A stretch of 19,610 nt of DNA from Actinomycetota bacterium (GTDB lineage: Bacteria; Actinomycetota; Actinomycetes; Nanopelagicales; Nanopelagicaceae), in the NCBI GenBank assembly GCA_947377725.1, contig CANCGX010000017.1:1-19610 (forward strand). Reading direction: 5' to 3'. A program made the position numbers and the translations under genes. The stretch's first letter is position 1. The number at the start of each line of letters is the position of its first letter. Below are positions 7,841 to 13,750 of this stretch, in pieces. The notes beneath the pieces were generated by a model. The model saw nothing but the letters and a program-made list of their open reading frames with translations, ran no database searches and was not told where the DNA came from.

Positions 7841-8395
7841 GTGGCTGTAAAGATTAAGTTGATGCGTCTTGGAAAGATTCGCACACCTCATTACCGAATT
7901 GTTGTTGCTGATGCTCGCTCTGCTCGTAACTCAAAGCAGATTGAAGAGATCGGTCGCTATTCCCCAGTTGCAGAACCATCATTCATTCAAGTGAAGTCTG
8001 ATCGTGTTCAATACTGGCTCGGAGTTGGTGCACAACCAACCGAAGCTGTAGAGGCAATTTTGAAGATTACTGGTGATTGGCAGAAAGCTAAGGGACTTCC
8101 TGGAACTGAAGGAACTCTTCGCGTTGCTGCTGAAAAGCCACACAAGCGCATTGCCTACGAAGCTGCTGTTAAAGAAGCAATGGCTGAGCCTGCAGAAGGC
8201 GCAACAACTTTGAAGAAGAAGGCTGCTGAGAAGCTTGCTGCTAAGGCTGCTCCTGTAGTTGAAGAAGCTGCTCCTGTTGTTGAAGCAGTGGTTGAAGAAG
8301 TAGTTGCCGAAGAGACACCTGTTGTTGAGGAAGTAGTTGTCGAAGAGACACCTGCTGTCGAAGAGGCTCCTGCTGTCGAAGCGAGCGCTGAATAA
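7841..8395 (+). CDS. rpsP: 30S ribosomal protein S16 with long acidic C-terminal tail
   Basis: S16 is a 16S rRNA-binding protein of the small subunit body. The N-terminus VKIKLMRLGKIRTPHYRIVVAD and the following ~80 residues are a standard S16 core; GTG is the start. The full length, 184 residues, is about double that of E. coli S16 (82) and above most actinobacterial versions. After residue ~115 comes a Lys/Ala-rich linker. From about residue 130 there is a low-complexity tail of Val, Glu, Ala and Pro built on degenerate PVVEE units, including two 33-base tandem copies. The tail is strongly acidic, unlike a typical rRNA-binding surface, and is probably flexible on the solvent side. khpA follows after 2 bases, then rimM and trmD, the usual operon for S16 and the 30S maturation factor RimM. 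Confidence 0.95.
   Translation: MAVKIKLMRLGKIRTPHYRIVVADARSARNSKQIEEIGRYSPVAEPSFIQVKSDRVQYWLGVGAQPTEAVEAILKITGDWQKAKGLPGTEGTLRVAAEKPHKRIAYEAAVKEAMAEPAEGATTLKKKAAEKLAAKAAPVVEEAAPVVEAVVEEVVAEETPVVEEVVVEETPAVEEAPAVEASAE
8297..8362 (+). repeat. 33-base tandem repeat in the rpsP tail
   Basis: Two 33-base in-frame copies (8297-8329 and 8330-8362) encode EVVAEETPVVE and EVVVEETPAVE. They differ at a few bases, and a shorter partial copy (EAPAVE) follows. Length variation between strains is likely here. Confidence 0.75.
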
Positions 8396-8397
8396 CA

Positions 8398-8637
8398 ATG
8401 ATTGATGAGGCTCTCGAGCATCTGGTTAAGGGAATCGTCGACAACCCAGAGGAAGTCGTCATTACCGAAAAGACTCACCGACGTGGAACAACTCTAGAAG
8501 TGCGTGTACATCCAGAAGATATCGGCAAAGTGATCGGACGTAACGGTCGCACTGCTCGCGCGCTTCGTACAGTTGTCAGCGCAATTGCTGGTCGATCTGT
8601 ACGCGTTGATCTCATCGAGGCTGACGAGGCTCGTTAA
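8398..8637 (+). CDS. khpA: KH-domain RNA-binding protein (KhpA / YlqC family)
   Basis: This is a small cytoplasmic RNA-binding protein; in Gram-positive bacteria KhpA pairs with KhpB and affects small-RNA and mRNA handling and cell envelope growth. The 79 residues form a single KH domain with the GxxG loop in IGKVIGRNGRTARALR (about 42-57). Size and position between rpsP and rimM are typical of Gram-positive genomes. The start ATG lies 2 bases after the rpsP stop with no ribosome binding site, so translation is probably coupled. khpB is usually elsewhere, near the origin, and is not in this window. Confidence 0.9.
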   Translation: MIDEALEHLVKGIVDNPEEVVITEKTHRRGTTLEVRVHPEDIGKVIGRNGRTARALRTVVSAIAGRSVRVDLIEADEAR

Positions 8638-8639
8638 TA

Positions 8640-9185
8640 GTGCTCCTAGTCGTTGGTCGCATAGGCCGCGCGCACGGAGTTCTTGGCGAGGCTACGGTCG
8701 AAGTTCGTACTGATCTTCCCGAAGAGCGCTTTTATGTTGGTGCAGTACTTACTACTGATCCAGCGAAGTTTGGACCTTTAACTATTGAGTCAGCACGCGG
8801 TCACAACGGCGTGCTGCTTCTCAAATTCTCAGAAGTTAAAGATAGAACTGCAATCGAGAAGTTGCGCGACGTCCTTCTTATGGCAGATGTCGATGTCGAA
8901 GACGAATTCGATAATGAAGATGATTTCCACGTCCAACAGCTTTTAGGTTCTAAAGTAATAACCGTGGACGGCGTTGAAGTCGGAACTCTTTCAGATGTCA
9001 TCAATCTCCCTGGCCAAGATCTCTTGGCTGTGCAGAGCACGCGTGGTGAAATTCTGATTCCGTTCGTACTGGAAATCGTGCCAACCGTAGATGTTGCAAA
9101 TAAAATTATCACAATTGATCCACCAGATGGCCTCTTAAATCTGGCAGATCCTATTGAAAAAGGTGATGAGAATGCCTCGCTATGA
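8640..9185 (+). CDS. rimM: 16S rRNA processing / 30S maturation factor RimM
   Basis: RimM binds S19 and free 30S subunits and helps the 16S rRNA head mature. The GTG start is 2 bases after the khpA stop and gives LLVVGRIGRAHGVLGE, the conserved RimM opening. The first ~85 residues form the RimM N-terminal beta-barrel. The PRC-barrel follows from about residue 97 (DDFHVQQLLGSKV ... GTLSDVINLPGQDLLAV ... IPFVLEIVPTVD), ending in DPPDGLL. Length is 181 residues, normal for the family. Its 3' end overlaps the trmD start by 14 bases, so the two are translated together. This is a housekeeping gene with nothing unusual. Confidence 0.94.
   Translation: MLLVVGRIGRAHGVLGEATVEVRTDLPEERFYVGAVLTTDPAKFGPLTIESARGHNGVLLLKFSEVKDRTAIEKLRDVLLMADVDVEDEFDNEDDFHVQQLLGSKVITVDGVEVGTLSDVINLPGQDLLAVQSTRGEILIPFVLEIVPTVDVANKIITIDPPDGLLNLADPIEKGDENASL
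9162..9167 (+). promoter_or_regulatory. Ribosome binding site that decides the trmD start
   Basis: GGTGAT, part of the full anti-Shine-Dalgarno complement, lies 4 bases before the ATG at 9172 and inside the rimM coding end. It favours that ATG over in-frame starts at 9154, 9163 and 9166. Confidence 0.55.
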
Positions 9186-9864
9186 CATCATCACAATCTT
9201 TCCTGACTATTTTTCTACGTTAGACATTTCCCTTATCGGCAAAGCCCGTACTGCTGGACTCGTTGATATTGAGATTCACGATCTTCGTGATCACGCCGAG
9301 GGCGTTCACAAAAGTGTCGATGACACTCCATATGGTGGTGGCGCAGGAATGGTTATGTCACCAGAGCCTTGGGGTAAAGCGATTGATGAAGTTACTTCAA
9401 ACGAGATCATTCATGACCTTATTGTTTTGACGCCAGCAGGTAAGAAATTTGATCAAAGTATGGCCGAGCAATTCTCAAAACTAGAGCACCTCGTTTTTGC
9501 ATGCGGAAGATACGAAGGAATCGATCATCGAGTTACCGAGTATTACGGTACTCAACCAACGTTTCGCGTTCATGAAGTTTCTATAGGAGACTATGTTCTC
9601 AATGGTGGGGAAGTGGCAACGCTTGTCATGCTCGAAGCCATTATTCGATTAATTCCTGGCGTTCTTGGGAATCCCGAATCACTCGCCGAGGAATCGCATA
9701 CCCTCACATCAAACGGTGAAGCCATCGTTGAATATCCAAATTACACAAAACCTGCGATTTGGCGTGAGCTTTCTGTTCCAGAGATCTTGCTCTCGGGCAA
9801 TCACGCTGCCATTAAGGGATATCGCCACGAAGAAGCCATTAAACGGAGTCAAAACCGGGAATAA
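9172..9864 (+). CDS. trmD: tRNA (guanine-37-N1) methyltransferase TrmD
   Basis: TrmD uses S-adenosylmethionine to methylate G37 next to the anticodon and prevents frameshifting; it is a dimeric SPOUT enzyme with a trefoil knot. With the ATG at 9172 the protein is 230 residues and begins PRYDIITIFPDYF, as in relatives. Conserved blocks are VDDTPYGGGAGMVM, CGRYEGIDHRV, the knot SIGDYVLNGGEVATLVM, and the C-terminal VPEILLSGNHAAIKGYRH. The acidic and basic residues of the active site in these blocks are all present. The gene overlaps rimM by 14 bases and ends the rpsP-khpA-rimM-trmD operon. rplS, which normally follows trmD, is not here. Confidence 0.95.
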   Translation: MPRYDIITIFPDYFSTLDISLIGKARTAGLVDIEIHDLRDHAEGVHKSVDDTPYGGGAGMVMSPEPWGKAIDEVTSNEIIHDLIVLTPAGKKFDQSMAEQFSKLEHLVFACGRYEGIDHRVTEYYGTQPTFRVHEVSIGDYVLNGGEVATLVMLEAIIRLIPGVLGNPESLAEESHTLTSNGEAIVEYPNYTKPAIWRELSVPEILLSGNHAAIKGYRHEEAIKRSQNRE

Positions 9865-9882
9865 TCCCGACACGCCGGGTGT
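9855..9882 (+). terminator. Possible terminator or alternative hairpins at the trmD stop
   Basis: CGGGA-ATAA-TCCCG (9856-9869) is a perfect 5-bp hairpin around the trmD stop codon. The same CCCG can pair instead with CGGG at 9876-9879, and ACAC/GTGT (9870-9882) adds a third short stem. There is no strong T-run, only TTAATTA just after. It may mark the end of the rpsP operon, but the evidence is weak. Confidence 0.3.
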
Positions 9883-9953
9883 TAATTAGGCATTGAGCAA
9901 AATACACGGCACTATCCGCCTGTTGCGCAAGATTGATTCACCGAGAAGAAATT

Positions 9954-9964
9954 AAAGGGGGGTG
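9954..9964 (+). promoter_or_regulatory. Strong ribosome binding site of the DUF4193 gene
   Basis: Three A and six G bases in a row, then TG, end 2 bases before the ATG at 9967. It is the most purine-rich site in the window. The gap 9883-9953 before it holds no ORF and no promoter I can name. Confidence 0.6.
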
Positions 9965-9966
9965 CT

Positions 9967-10263
9967 ATGGCTACGGATTATGACACACCGAGAAAAACGG
10001 ATGAAGAGCTACATGAGGAGTCATTAGAGGAACTCAAAGCTCGTCGTGCTGATGCTCAATCAGGTCAGGTCGACGTTGATGAAGAAGAAGCTGCTGAAAG
10101 CCTTGAGCTTCCAGGCGCGGATTTATCGGGCGAAGAACTCACCGTGCGCGTGGTTCCAAAACAAGAAGATGAATTTACGTGCTCACGTTGTTTCCTTGTT
10201 CACCACATTACGCAATTGGCTAAAGGCGAAGGCGCTAAAGCTGTTTGTAAAGATTGCGATTAA
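9967..10263 (+). CDS. DUF4193 family protein with C-terminal zinc ribbon
   Basis: This is a conserved actinobacterial protein of unknown function, the counterpart of M. tuberculosis Rv2699c by sequence pattern and position. The 98 residues split in two. An acidic, probably disordered N-terminal half starts ATDYDTPRKT and contains LELPGADLSGEELTVRV. A C-terminal metal-binding ribbon has Cys72-x2-Cys75 (FTCSRC) and Cys94-x2-Cys97 (VCKDC). Four cysteines in two CxxC pairs suggest one zinc ion. It begins with a very strong ribosome binding site, hinting at high expression. Its stop codon overlaps the stop of the convergent DUF3093 gene. The function remains unknown; a link to transcription or RNA would be a guess. 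Confidence 0.88.
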   Translation: MATDYDTPRKTDEELHEESLEELKARRADAQSGQVDVDEEEAAESLELPGADLSGEELTVRVVPKQEDEFTCSRCFLVHHITQLAKGEGAKAVCKDCD

Positions 10264-10703
10264 TTACTCTTCTTTAAAGCACTGATAATTTCTTCGGCCT
10301 TATTTGTGCTGAGTAACCAGTAAGGCGTGTAATCCCTGGAATCGATTAACTCTAATTTGATTCCTTTCGGGACCCAAAATCTCAAATCCAGATATGCATC
10401 TACGTTCACTTCACGAGTGCGTGCCAACGACATCTGATCCTTATTGAGAGCAGTCATCTCACCGAGGTATTTGACTTCAATTTTTGCTTTCCCGGCATAA
10501 AACCAGCCATCGGCGATGCTTAACTTCAAGGGCGTGCGCCATGCGAGAAGCGCAGTTACAACCAAAGTCGCCATGAAATCAACCGCAGCGATCTTTGTAT
10601 CAAAAGCTGCCCATAAAGCGAGTGCGAATGAAAAATTCATTAATAGTAGAAATAGCCATAGAGATGGGCTCCAGGAATCTCGCCAATTCAATCCCTCATT
10701 CAT
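10260..10703 (-). CDS. DUF3093 family membrane-anchored protein
   Basis: This is an actinobacterial protein of unknown function, corresponding to M. tuberculosis Rv2698 by position. The ATG at 10703 gives 147 residues beginning MNEGLNWRDSW. Two hydrophobic helices follow (about 12-36 and 38-57), then a soluble C-terminal part of about 85 residues with DGWFYAGKAKIEVKYLG and VDAYLDLRFWVPKGIKLEL. The end DYTPYWLLSTNKAEEIISAL is a typical DUF3093 finish. An upstream in-frame start at 10778 would add 25 hydrophobic residues and overlap the divergent thioesterase gene; the -10 box at 10711-10716 lies inside that extension, which argues against it. The gene is convergent with the DUF4193 gene (stop codons interlocked) and divergent from the thioesterase gene. 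Confidence 0.8.
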   Translation of the reverse strand: MNEGLNWRDSWSPSLWLFLLLMNFSFALALWAAFDTKIAAVDFMATLVVTALLAWRTPLKLSIADGWFYAGKAKIEVKYLGEMTALNKDQMSLARTREVNVDAYLDLRFWVPKGIKLELIDSRDYTPYWLLSTNKAEEIISALKKSN

Positions 10704-10710
10704 AAATGTA

Positions 10711-10716
10711 ACCCTA
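10711..10716 (-). promoter_or_regulatory. -10 box of a leaderless DUF3093 promoter
   Basis: On the reverse strand TAGGGT is followed by 7 bases and the ATG at 10703. It helped choose the start, so it is not independent evidence for it. Confidence 0.4.
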
Positions 10717-10742
10717 CCCAATAAACCCAATAAGTAATGGGC

Positions 10743-10748
10743 TAGAAT
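10743..10748 (+). promoter_or_regulatory. -10 box of a leaderless thioesterase promoter
   Basis: TAGAAT, then 7 bases, then the GTG at 10756. It faces the reverse-strand box at 10711-10716, so a 52-base gap (10704-10755) holds two divergent promoters. Confidence 0.5.
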
Positions 10749-10755
10749 CACGAAG

Positions 10756-11325
10756 GTGAGCACAGTTCCAGAAGGCACAACTCTTCCAGAGCGCCATCCC
10801 GAGTCGCCAAAACCGGGCGAACGTATCCCTTCACATTTCGGACATTGTTTTGGTTGTGGTGCGCTTCATCCAACTGGATTACACATCGTTGCTCATGCCG
10901 GTGAAGGTCTTAATCTCACTGCAGAATTTATCGTCACAGAGAATCATCAAGGAGCCCCTGGTTTGGCTCACGGTGGATTACTAAGCCTGGCGTTTGATGA
11001 AGCGCATGGAAAATTAATGTGGCTACTACGTTCTCCTGCTGTGACTGCGCATCTGGATACAGATTTTCTTCTACCTGTTCCAATTGGAAGTGTTCTCCAC
11101 ATTCGAGCACATATCACTGGCCAAAAAGGTCGCAAGGTTTACACATATGCAGAAGGCCACCTCAATTCTCTCGACGGCCCTATAGCAGTTAAATCTTCCT
11201 CACTATTTGTTATCGTCCCTATGAAACATTTCCTAGACAATGCTCCGAAGGAATATTTGGATGTAATTTCCAAGACACCGGAATTGATGGCATTCGTTGA
11301 CCCGACATTTGAGATCAATCCATGA
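10756..11325 (+). CDS. Hotdog-fold (PaaI-like / 4HBT) acyl-CoA thioesterase
   Basis: This is a probable acyl-CoA thioester hydrolase of the hotdog superfamily; the substrate cannot be told from sequence. In 189 residues the core begins with HCFGCGALHPTGL (30-42), the Cys-rich opening typical of one PaaI-like group. It then has GLAHGGLLSLAFDEAHG (69-85), containing the HGG turn and the helix whose acidic residue (Asp81 or Glu82) usually acts in catalysis, and a closing strand around AVKSSSLFVIVP. The first ~25 residues are polar and look unstructured. The GTG start is supported by the leaderless box upstream. Its stop overlaps the dut start (ATGA), so it is in an operon with dut and the DUF3159 gene. 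I do not recall a thioesterase at this place in M. tuberculosis. Confidence 0.85.
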   Translation: MSTVPEGTTLPERHPESPKPGERIPSHFGHCFGCGALHPTGLHIVAHAGEGLNLTAEFIVTENHQGAPGLAHGGLLSLAFDEAHGKLMWLLRSPAVTAHLDTDFLLPVPIGSVLHIRAHITGQKGRKVYTYAEGHLNSLDGPIAVKSSSLFVIVPMKHFLDNAPKEYLDVISKTPELMAFVDPTFEINP

Positions 11326-11759
11326 GCGTCGATATCCTCATAACACGGCTAGATCCGAGCGTTCCACTCCCGCAGTATTCAAAGCCTGGTGATGCTGGTG
11401 CCGACCTATGTTCGCGAATCGATTTTGTTCTTGAACCAGGGGAGCGCGCTTTGATTCCAACTGGAATTTCAATTGCTCTCCCGAACGGTTATGTCGCACT
11501 CGTACATCCACGGTCCGGTCTCGCCATCAAACACGGAATATCGATGGTCAATACGCCTGGAACGGTAGATGCTGCATATAGAGGCGAACTTCAAATCATT
11601 CTGATCAATCACGATCTACGTGAGCCATTCACGATTAACAAAGGCGATCGCATCGCTCAGCTTGTTATTCAAAAAGTGGAGCACGGAAATTTTGTCGAAG
11701 TCGACTCGTTGCCTGGCACACATCGCAACGCTGGCGGATTTGGGTCAACGGGAAAATGA
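11322..11759 (+). CDS. dut: Deoxyuridine 5'-triphosphate nucleotidohydrolase (dUTPase)
   Basis: Dut cuts dUTP to dUMP and pyrophosphate, keeping uracil out of DNA and supplying dUMP for thymidylate. It is a cytoplasmic homotrimer. All five dUTPase motifs are seen in 145 residues: PGDAGADL (22-29), HPRSGLAIKHG (62-72), GTVDAAYRGE (80-89) with catalytic Asp83, GDRIAQLVI (108-116) and RNAGGFGSTGK (135-145), the mobile lid that closes on the substrate. It overlaps the thioesterase stop and the DUF3159 start by 4 bases each (ATGA), so translation of all three is coupled. In M. tuberculosis dut (Rv2697c) lies in the same neighbourhood. Confidence 0.96.
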   Translation: MSVDILITRLDPSVPLPQYSKPGDAGADLCSRIDFVLEPGERALIPTGISIALPNGYVALVHPRSGLAIKHGISMVNTPGTVDAAYRGELQIILINHDLREPFTINKGDRIAQLVIQKVEHGNFVEVDSLPGTHRNAGGFGSTGK

Positions 11760-12394
11760 GTGAAGCAAACGGCATGGAACAACATCATCATGATCGCGCA
11801 AAAGTTATGGAAGCTTTTGGTGGCACTCGCGGGCTAATCGACAGCGGTGTTCCGTCCATTCTCTTTCTCGTCGCTTTCAATATCACCCACAGTTTGAACA
11901 CGGCAGTCATTGCGTCTTTGGCGCTGTCTGGTGTTTTATCTATCGTCCGACTGGTTACTCGCGATACTTTGCAGCATGCAATTTCAGGTTTTGTGGGAAT
12001 TGGAATTTGCGCACTCCTTGCCAGGCACACGGGTAAAGCTCAAGACTTTTATCTTCCAGGTTTGTGGACAAACTTTGGTTATGCCATCGCTTATGGTGTT
12101 GCAAACATCGTAGGGTGGCCACTTCTAGGTCTGATGCTCGGGCCAATTTTGGGTGAGAATCTTGCGTGGAGGAAAGTTCCAGAGCGAAAGCGTGCCTACA
12201 CTCGAGCTGGTTGGATCTGGGTTGGACTTTTCGTATCACGACTGATTGTTCAATACCCGCTTTATAAAGCTGACAACTTAACAGCACTCGGAAGCGCCCG
12301 ATTAATTATGGGTTACCCGCTATTTCTGTTAGCTGGGTGGTTAACATGGCAAGTGCTTAAAAAGGTGCCGAGCGTTAAGTTAGAAGAAAACTAA
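11756..12394 (+). CDS. DUF3159 family integral membrane protein
   Basis: This is an actinobacterial membrane protein of unknown function, probably the counterpart of M. tuberculosis Rv2693c. The 212 residues hold a short polar His-rich N-terminus, then the family motif EAFGGTRGLIDSGVPSILF (19-37) and about five to six hydrophobic segments. Conserved-looking polar sites are LPGLWTNFGYA near 100, ENLAWRKVPERKRAYTRAGW near 135-154 and QYPLYKADNLTALGSARLIMGYPL in the last third. The overlap of its ATG with the dut stop places it in the thioesterase-dut operon. The stop interlocks with that of the convergent TrkA-type gene. No enzymatic motif is visible. Confidence 0.85.
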   Translation: MSEANGMEQHHHDRAKVMEAFGGTRGLIDSGVPSILFLVAFNITHSLNTAVIASLALSGVLSIVRLVTRDTLQHAISGFVGIGICALLARHTGKAQDFYLPGLWTNFGYAIAYGVANIVGWPLLGLMLGPILGENLAWRKVPERKRAYTRAGWIWVGLFVSRLIVQYPLYKADNLTALGSARLIMGYPLFLLAGWLTWQVLKKVPSVKLEEN

Positions 12395-13050
12395 TTTCCC
12401 AAGAGGCACTCGTGGAGCTTGCCCTCTGATTCTGCAGTCGCAACGAATAGAAGTTCATCTCCTGCAATTAACGTCATATGTGGTTGTGGAGTTATGACGT
12501 GGCCATCTCGCACAATGGAAGCAAAAGAGACATCGTCTGGAAGCTGAATTTCTTCAACAGTTTTCCCGACGCATTTAGCGTTATCTGGAAGGGTCATTTC
12601 AACGAGATTAGCTTCGCCTCTACGTAATGAGAATAATCGGACTACATCGCCAACACTTACAGCTTCTTCTACAAGAGCGCTGATGATGCGGGGAGTAGAT
12701 ACAGAGACATCGACGCCCCATGAAGAATCAAAGAGCCACTCATTCTTTGGATGGTTAATGCGTGCAACAACACGAGGAACGCCGTATTCGGTCTTTGCAA
12801 GTAGAGACGCTACGAGATTTACTTTGTCATCTCCCGTCGCAGCTACAAGAACGTGACAGTTAGAAAGTTGGGCTTTGTCGAGCGAGGTGATTTCACAAGC
12901 ATCAGCAAGTAGCCATTCGGCTGCGGGGACACTCTCCATCTTGAGAGCTTTGGGATCACGATCGATGAGAAGGACGTGATGTCCATTTTCCAATAGTTCG
13001 CGTGCAATCGAGCGACCTACATTTCCAGCACCTGCGATAGCAACTCTCAT
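12391..13050 (-). CDS. TrkA-type NAD-binding potassium regulatory protein (CeoC-like)
   Basis: This is a cytoplasmic regulatory (RCK/KTN) subunit of a potassium transport system. The 219 residues have a Rossmann domain opening MRVAIAGAGNVGRSIA with the dinucleotide loop GAGNVG (7-12) and the acidic residue that binds the ribose in LLIDRDP (28-34). A TrkA-C domain follows from about residue 135. It starts 2 bases after the stop of the related upstream gene and has no promoter of its own. The pair matches ceoC (Rv2692) and ceoB (Rv2691) of M. tuberculosis. No membrane subunit such as TrkH or TrkG is in the window, so the partner must be encoded elsewhere. Ligand and partner are family inference. 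Confidence 0.85.
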   Translation of the reverse strand: MRVAIAGAGNVGRSIARELLENGHHVLLIDRDPKALKMESVPAAEWLLADACEITSLDKAQLSNCHVLVAATGDDKVNLVASLLAKTEYGVPRVVARINHPKNEWLFDSSWGVDVSVSTPRIISALVEEAVSVGDVVRLFSLRRGEANLVEMTLPDNAKCVGKTVEEIQLPDDVSFASIVRDGHVITPQPHMTLIAGDELLFVATAESEGKLHECLLGN

Positions 13051-13052
13051 GA

Positions 13053-13718
13053 TTAACCTAACTCATCGGGTGACTTGGCGAGGATCTCATCTGTACGCGC
13101 ACGATCCTTTTCAGAAACCATGACATGAATCAAATCGCCCTCTTGAATAACTGTATGTTCGGTGGGAATGAGTCCTTCACCAATGCGGGTTATGAACGCG
13201 ACTCGGGCAGGAGTTGCTTTATCTATCGAGAGCGCAGGCTGGCCGTACCAATCATTATGTAAAACAACTTCACAGAGCTCGATAGTCGCTGTTTGATCTC
13301 TCCATTCGGACCTAGATCCATCCGGTGCGAGCTTTCGAAGAATTTGATCGGTCGCCCACAGTACGGTCGCGACGGTTGGAATTCCAAGACGTTGATAAAT
13401 TTCAGCGCGGCCAGGATCGTAAATACGAGCCACGACGTTTTTAACACCATAACTTTCACGAGCAACACGAGCAGCTAAAATATTTGAGTTATCGCCATTT
13501 GAAACGGCGGCAAATGCTTCCGCAGACTCAATGCCTGCTTCCAGCAAGGTGTCGCGGTCAAAGCCGACTCCAGCAATGGTGCGACCTTTGAAGTCAGGCC
13601 CAAGGCGACGAAAGGCCTCTCTATTTTGGTCGATTACTGAAACCGAATGGCCCAAATTTTCAAGTTCAATAGCTAGCGCTGAACCGACGCGACCACAACC
13701 CATGATGACTACGTGCAC
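13053..13718 (-). CDS. TrkA-type NAD-binding potassium regulatory protein (CeoB-like)
   Basis: This is the second TrkA-type regulatory subunit, 221 residues, beginning at a GTG: (M)HVVIMGCGRVGSALA. It has the dinucleotide loop GCGRVG (7-12), the acidic end of the second strand in SVIDQNREA (27-35), and a C-terminal TrkA-C domain from about residue 135 (EVVLHNDWYGQPALSID ... EGDLIHVMVSEKD). It is paralogous to the next gene downstream, with the same length and layout but clearly diverged. RCK proteins usually assemble as rings, and two different subunits side by side may form a mixed ring; that is inference. The leaderless box on the reverse strand supports the GTG. Divergent from the RNA methyltransferase gene. 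Confidence 0.86.
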   Translation of the reverse strand: MHVVIMGCGRVGSALAIELENLGHSVSVIDQNREAFRRLGPDFKGRTIAGVGFDRDTLLEAGIESAEAFAAVSNGDNSNILAARVARESYGVKNVVARIYDPGRAEIYQRLGIPTVATVLWATDQILRKLAPDGSRSEWRDQTATIELCEVVLHNDWYGQPALSIDKATPARVAFITRIGEGLIPTEHTVIQEGDLIHVMVSEKDRARTDEILAKSPDELG

Positions 13719-13724
13719 AGGTAG

Positions 13725-13730
13725 ACCTTA
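13725..13730 (-). promoter_or_regulatory. -10 box of a leaderless promoter for the trkA pair
   Basis: On the reverse strand TAAGGT is followed by 6 bases and the GTG at 13718. No ribosome binding site lies in those 6 bases. Confidence 0.5.
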
Positions 13731-13737
13731 CACGCTT

Positions 13738-13743
13738 TAGGCT
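13738..13743 (+). promoter_or_regulatory. -10 box of a leaderless RNA methyltransferase promoter
   Basis: TAGGCT, then 7 bases, then GTG at 13751. It is divergent from the box at 13725-13730; the whole two-way promoter space is 32 bases. Confidence 0.42.
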
Positions 13744-13750
13744 CTGCCCT

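Noticed and set aside
7979..8478. Long reverse-strand open frames opposite rpsP
   Set aside because: They mirror the repetitive, codon-biased S16 tail and give Ser/Thr- or Gln/Leu-rich low-complexity peptides; no start context or homology is recognisable.
10704..10778. Upstream 25-residue hydrophobic extension of the DUF3093 protein
   Set aside because: It would overlap the divergent thioesterase start, has no ribosome binding site visible, and the shorter form fits a two-helix DUF3093 protein.
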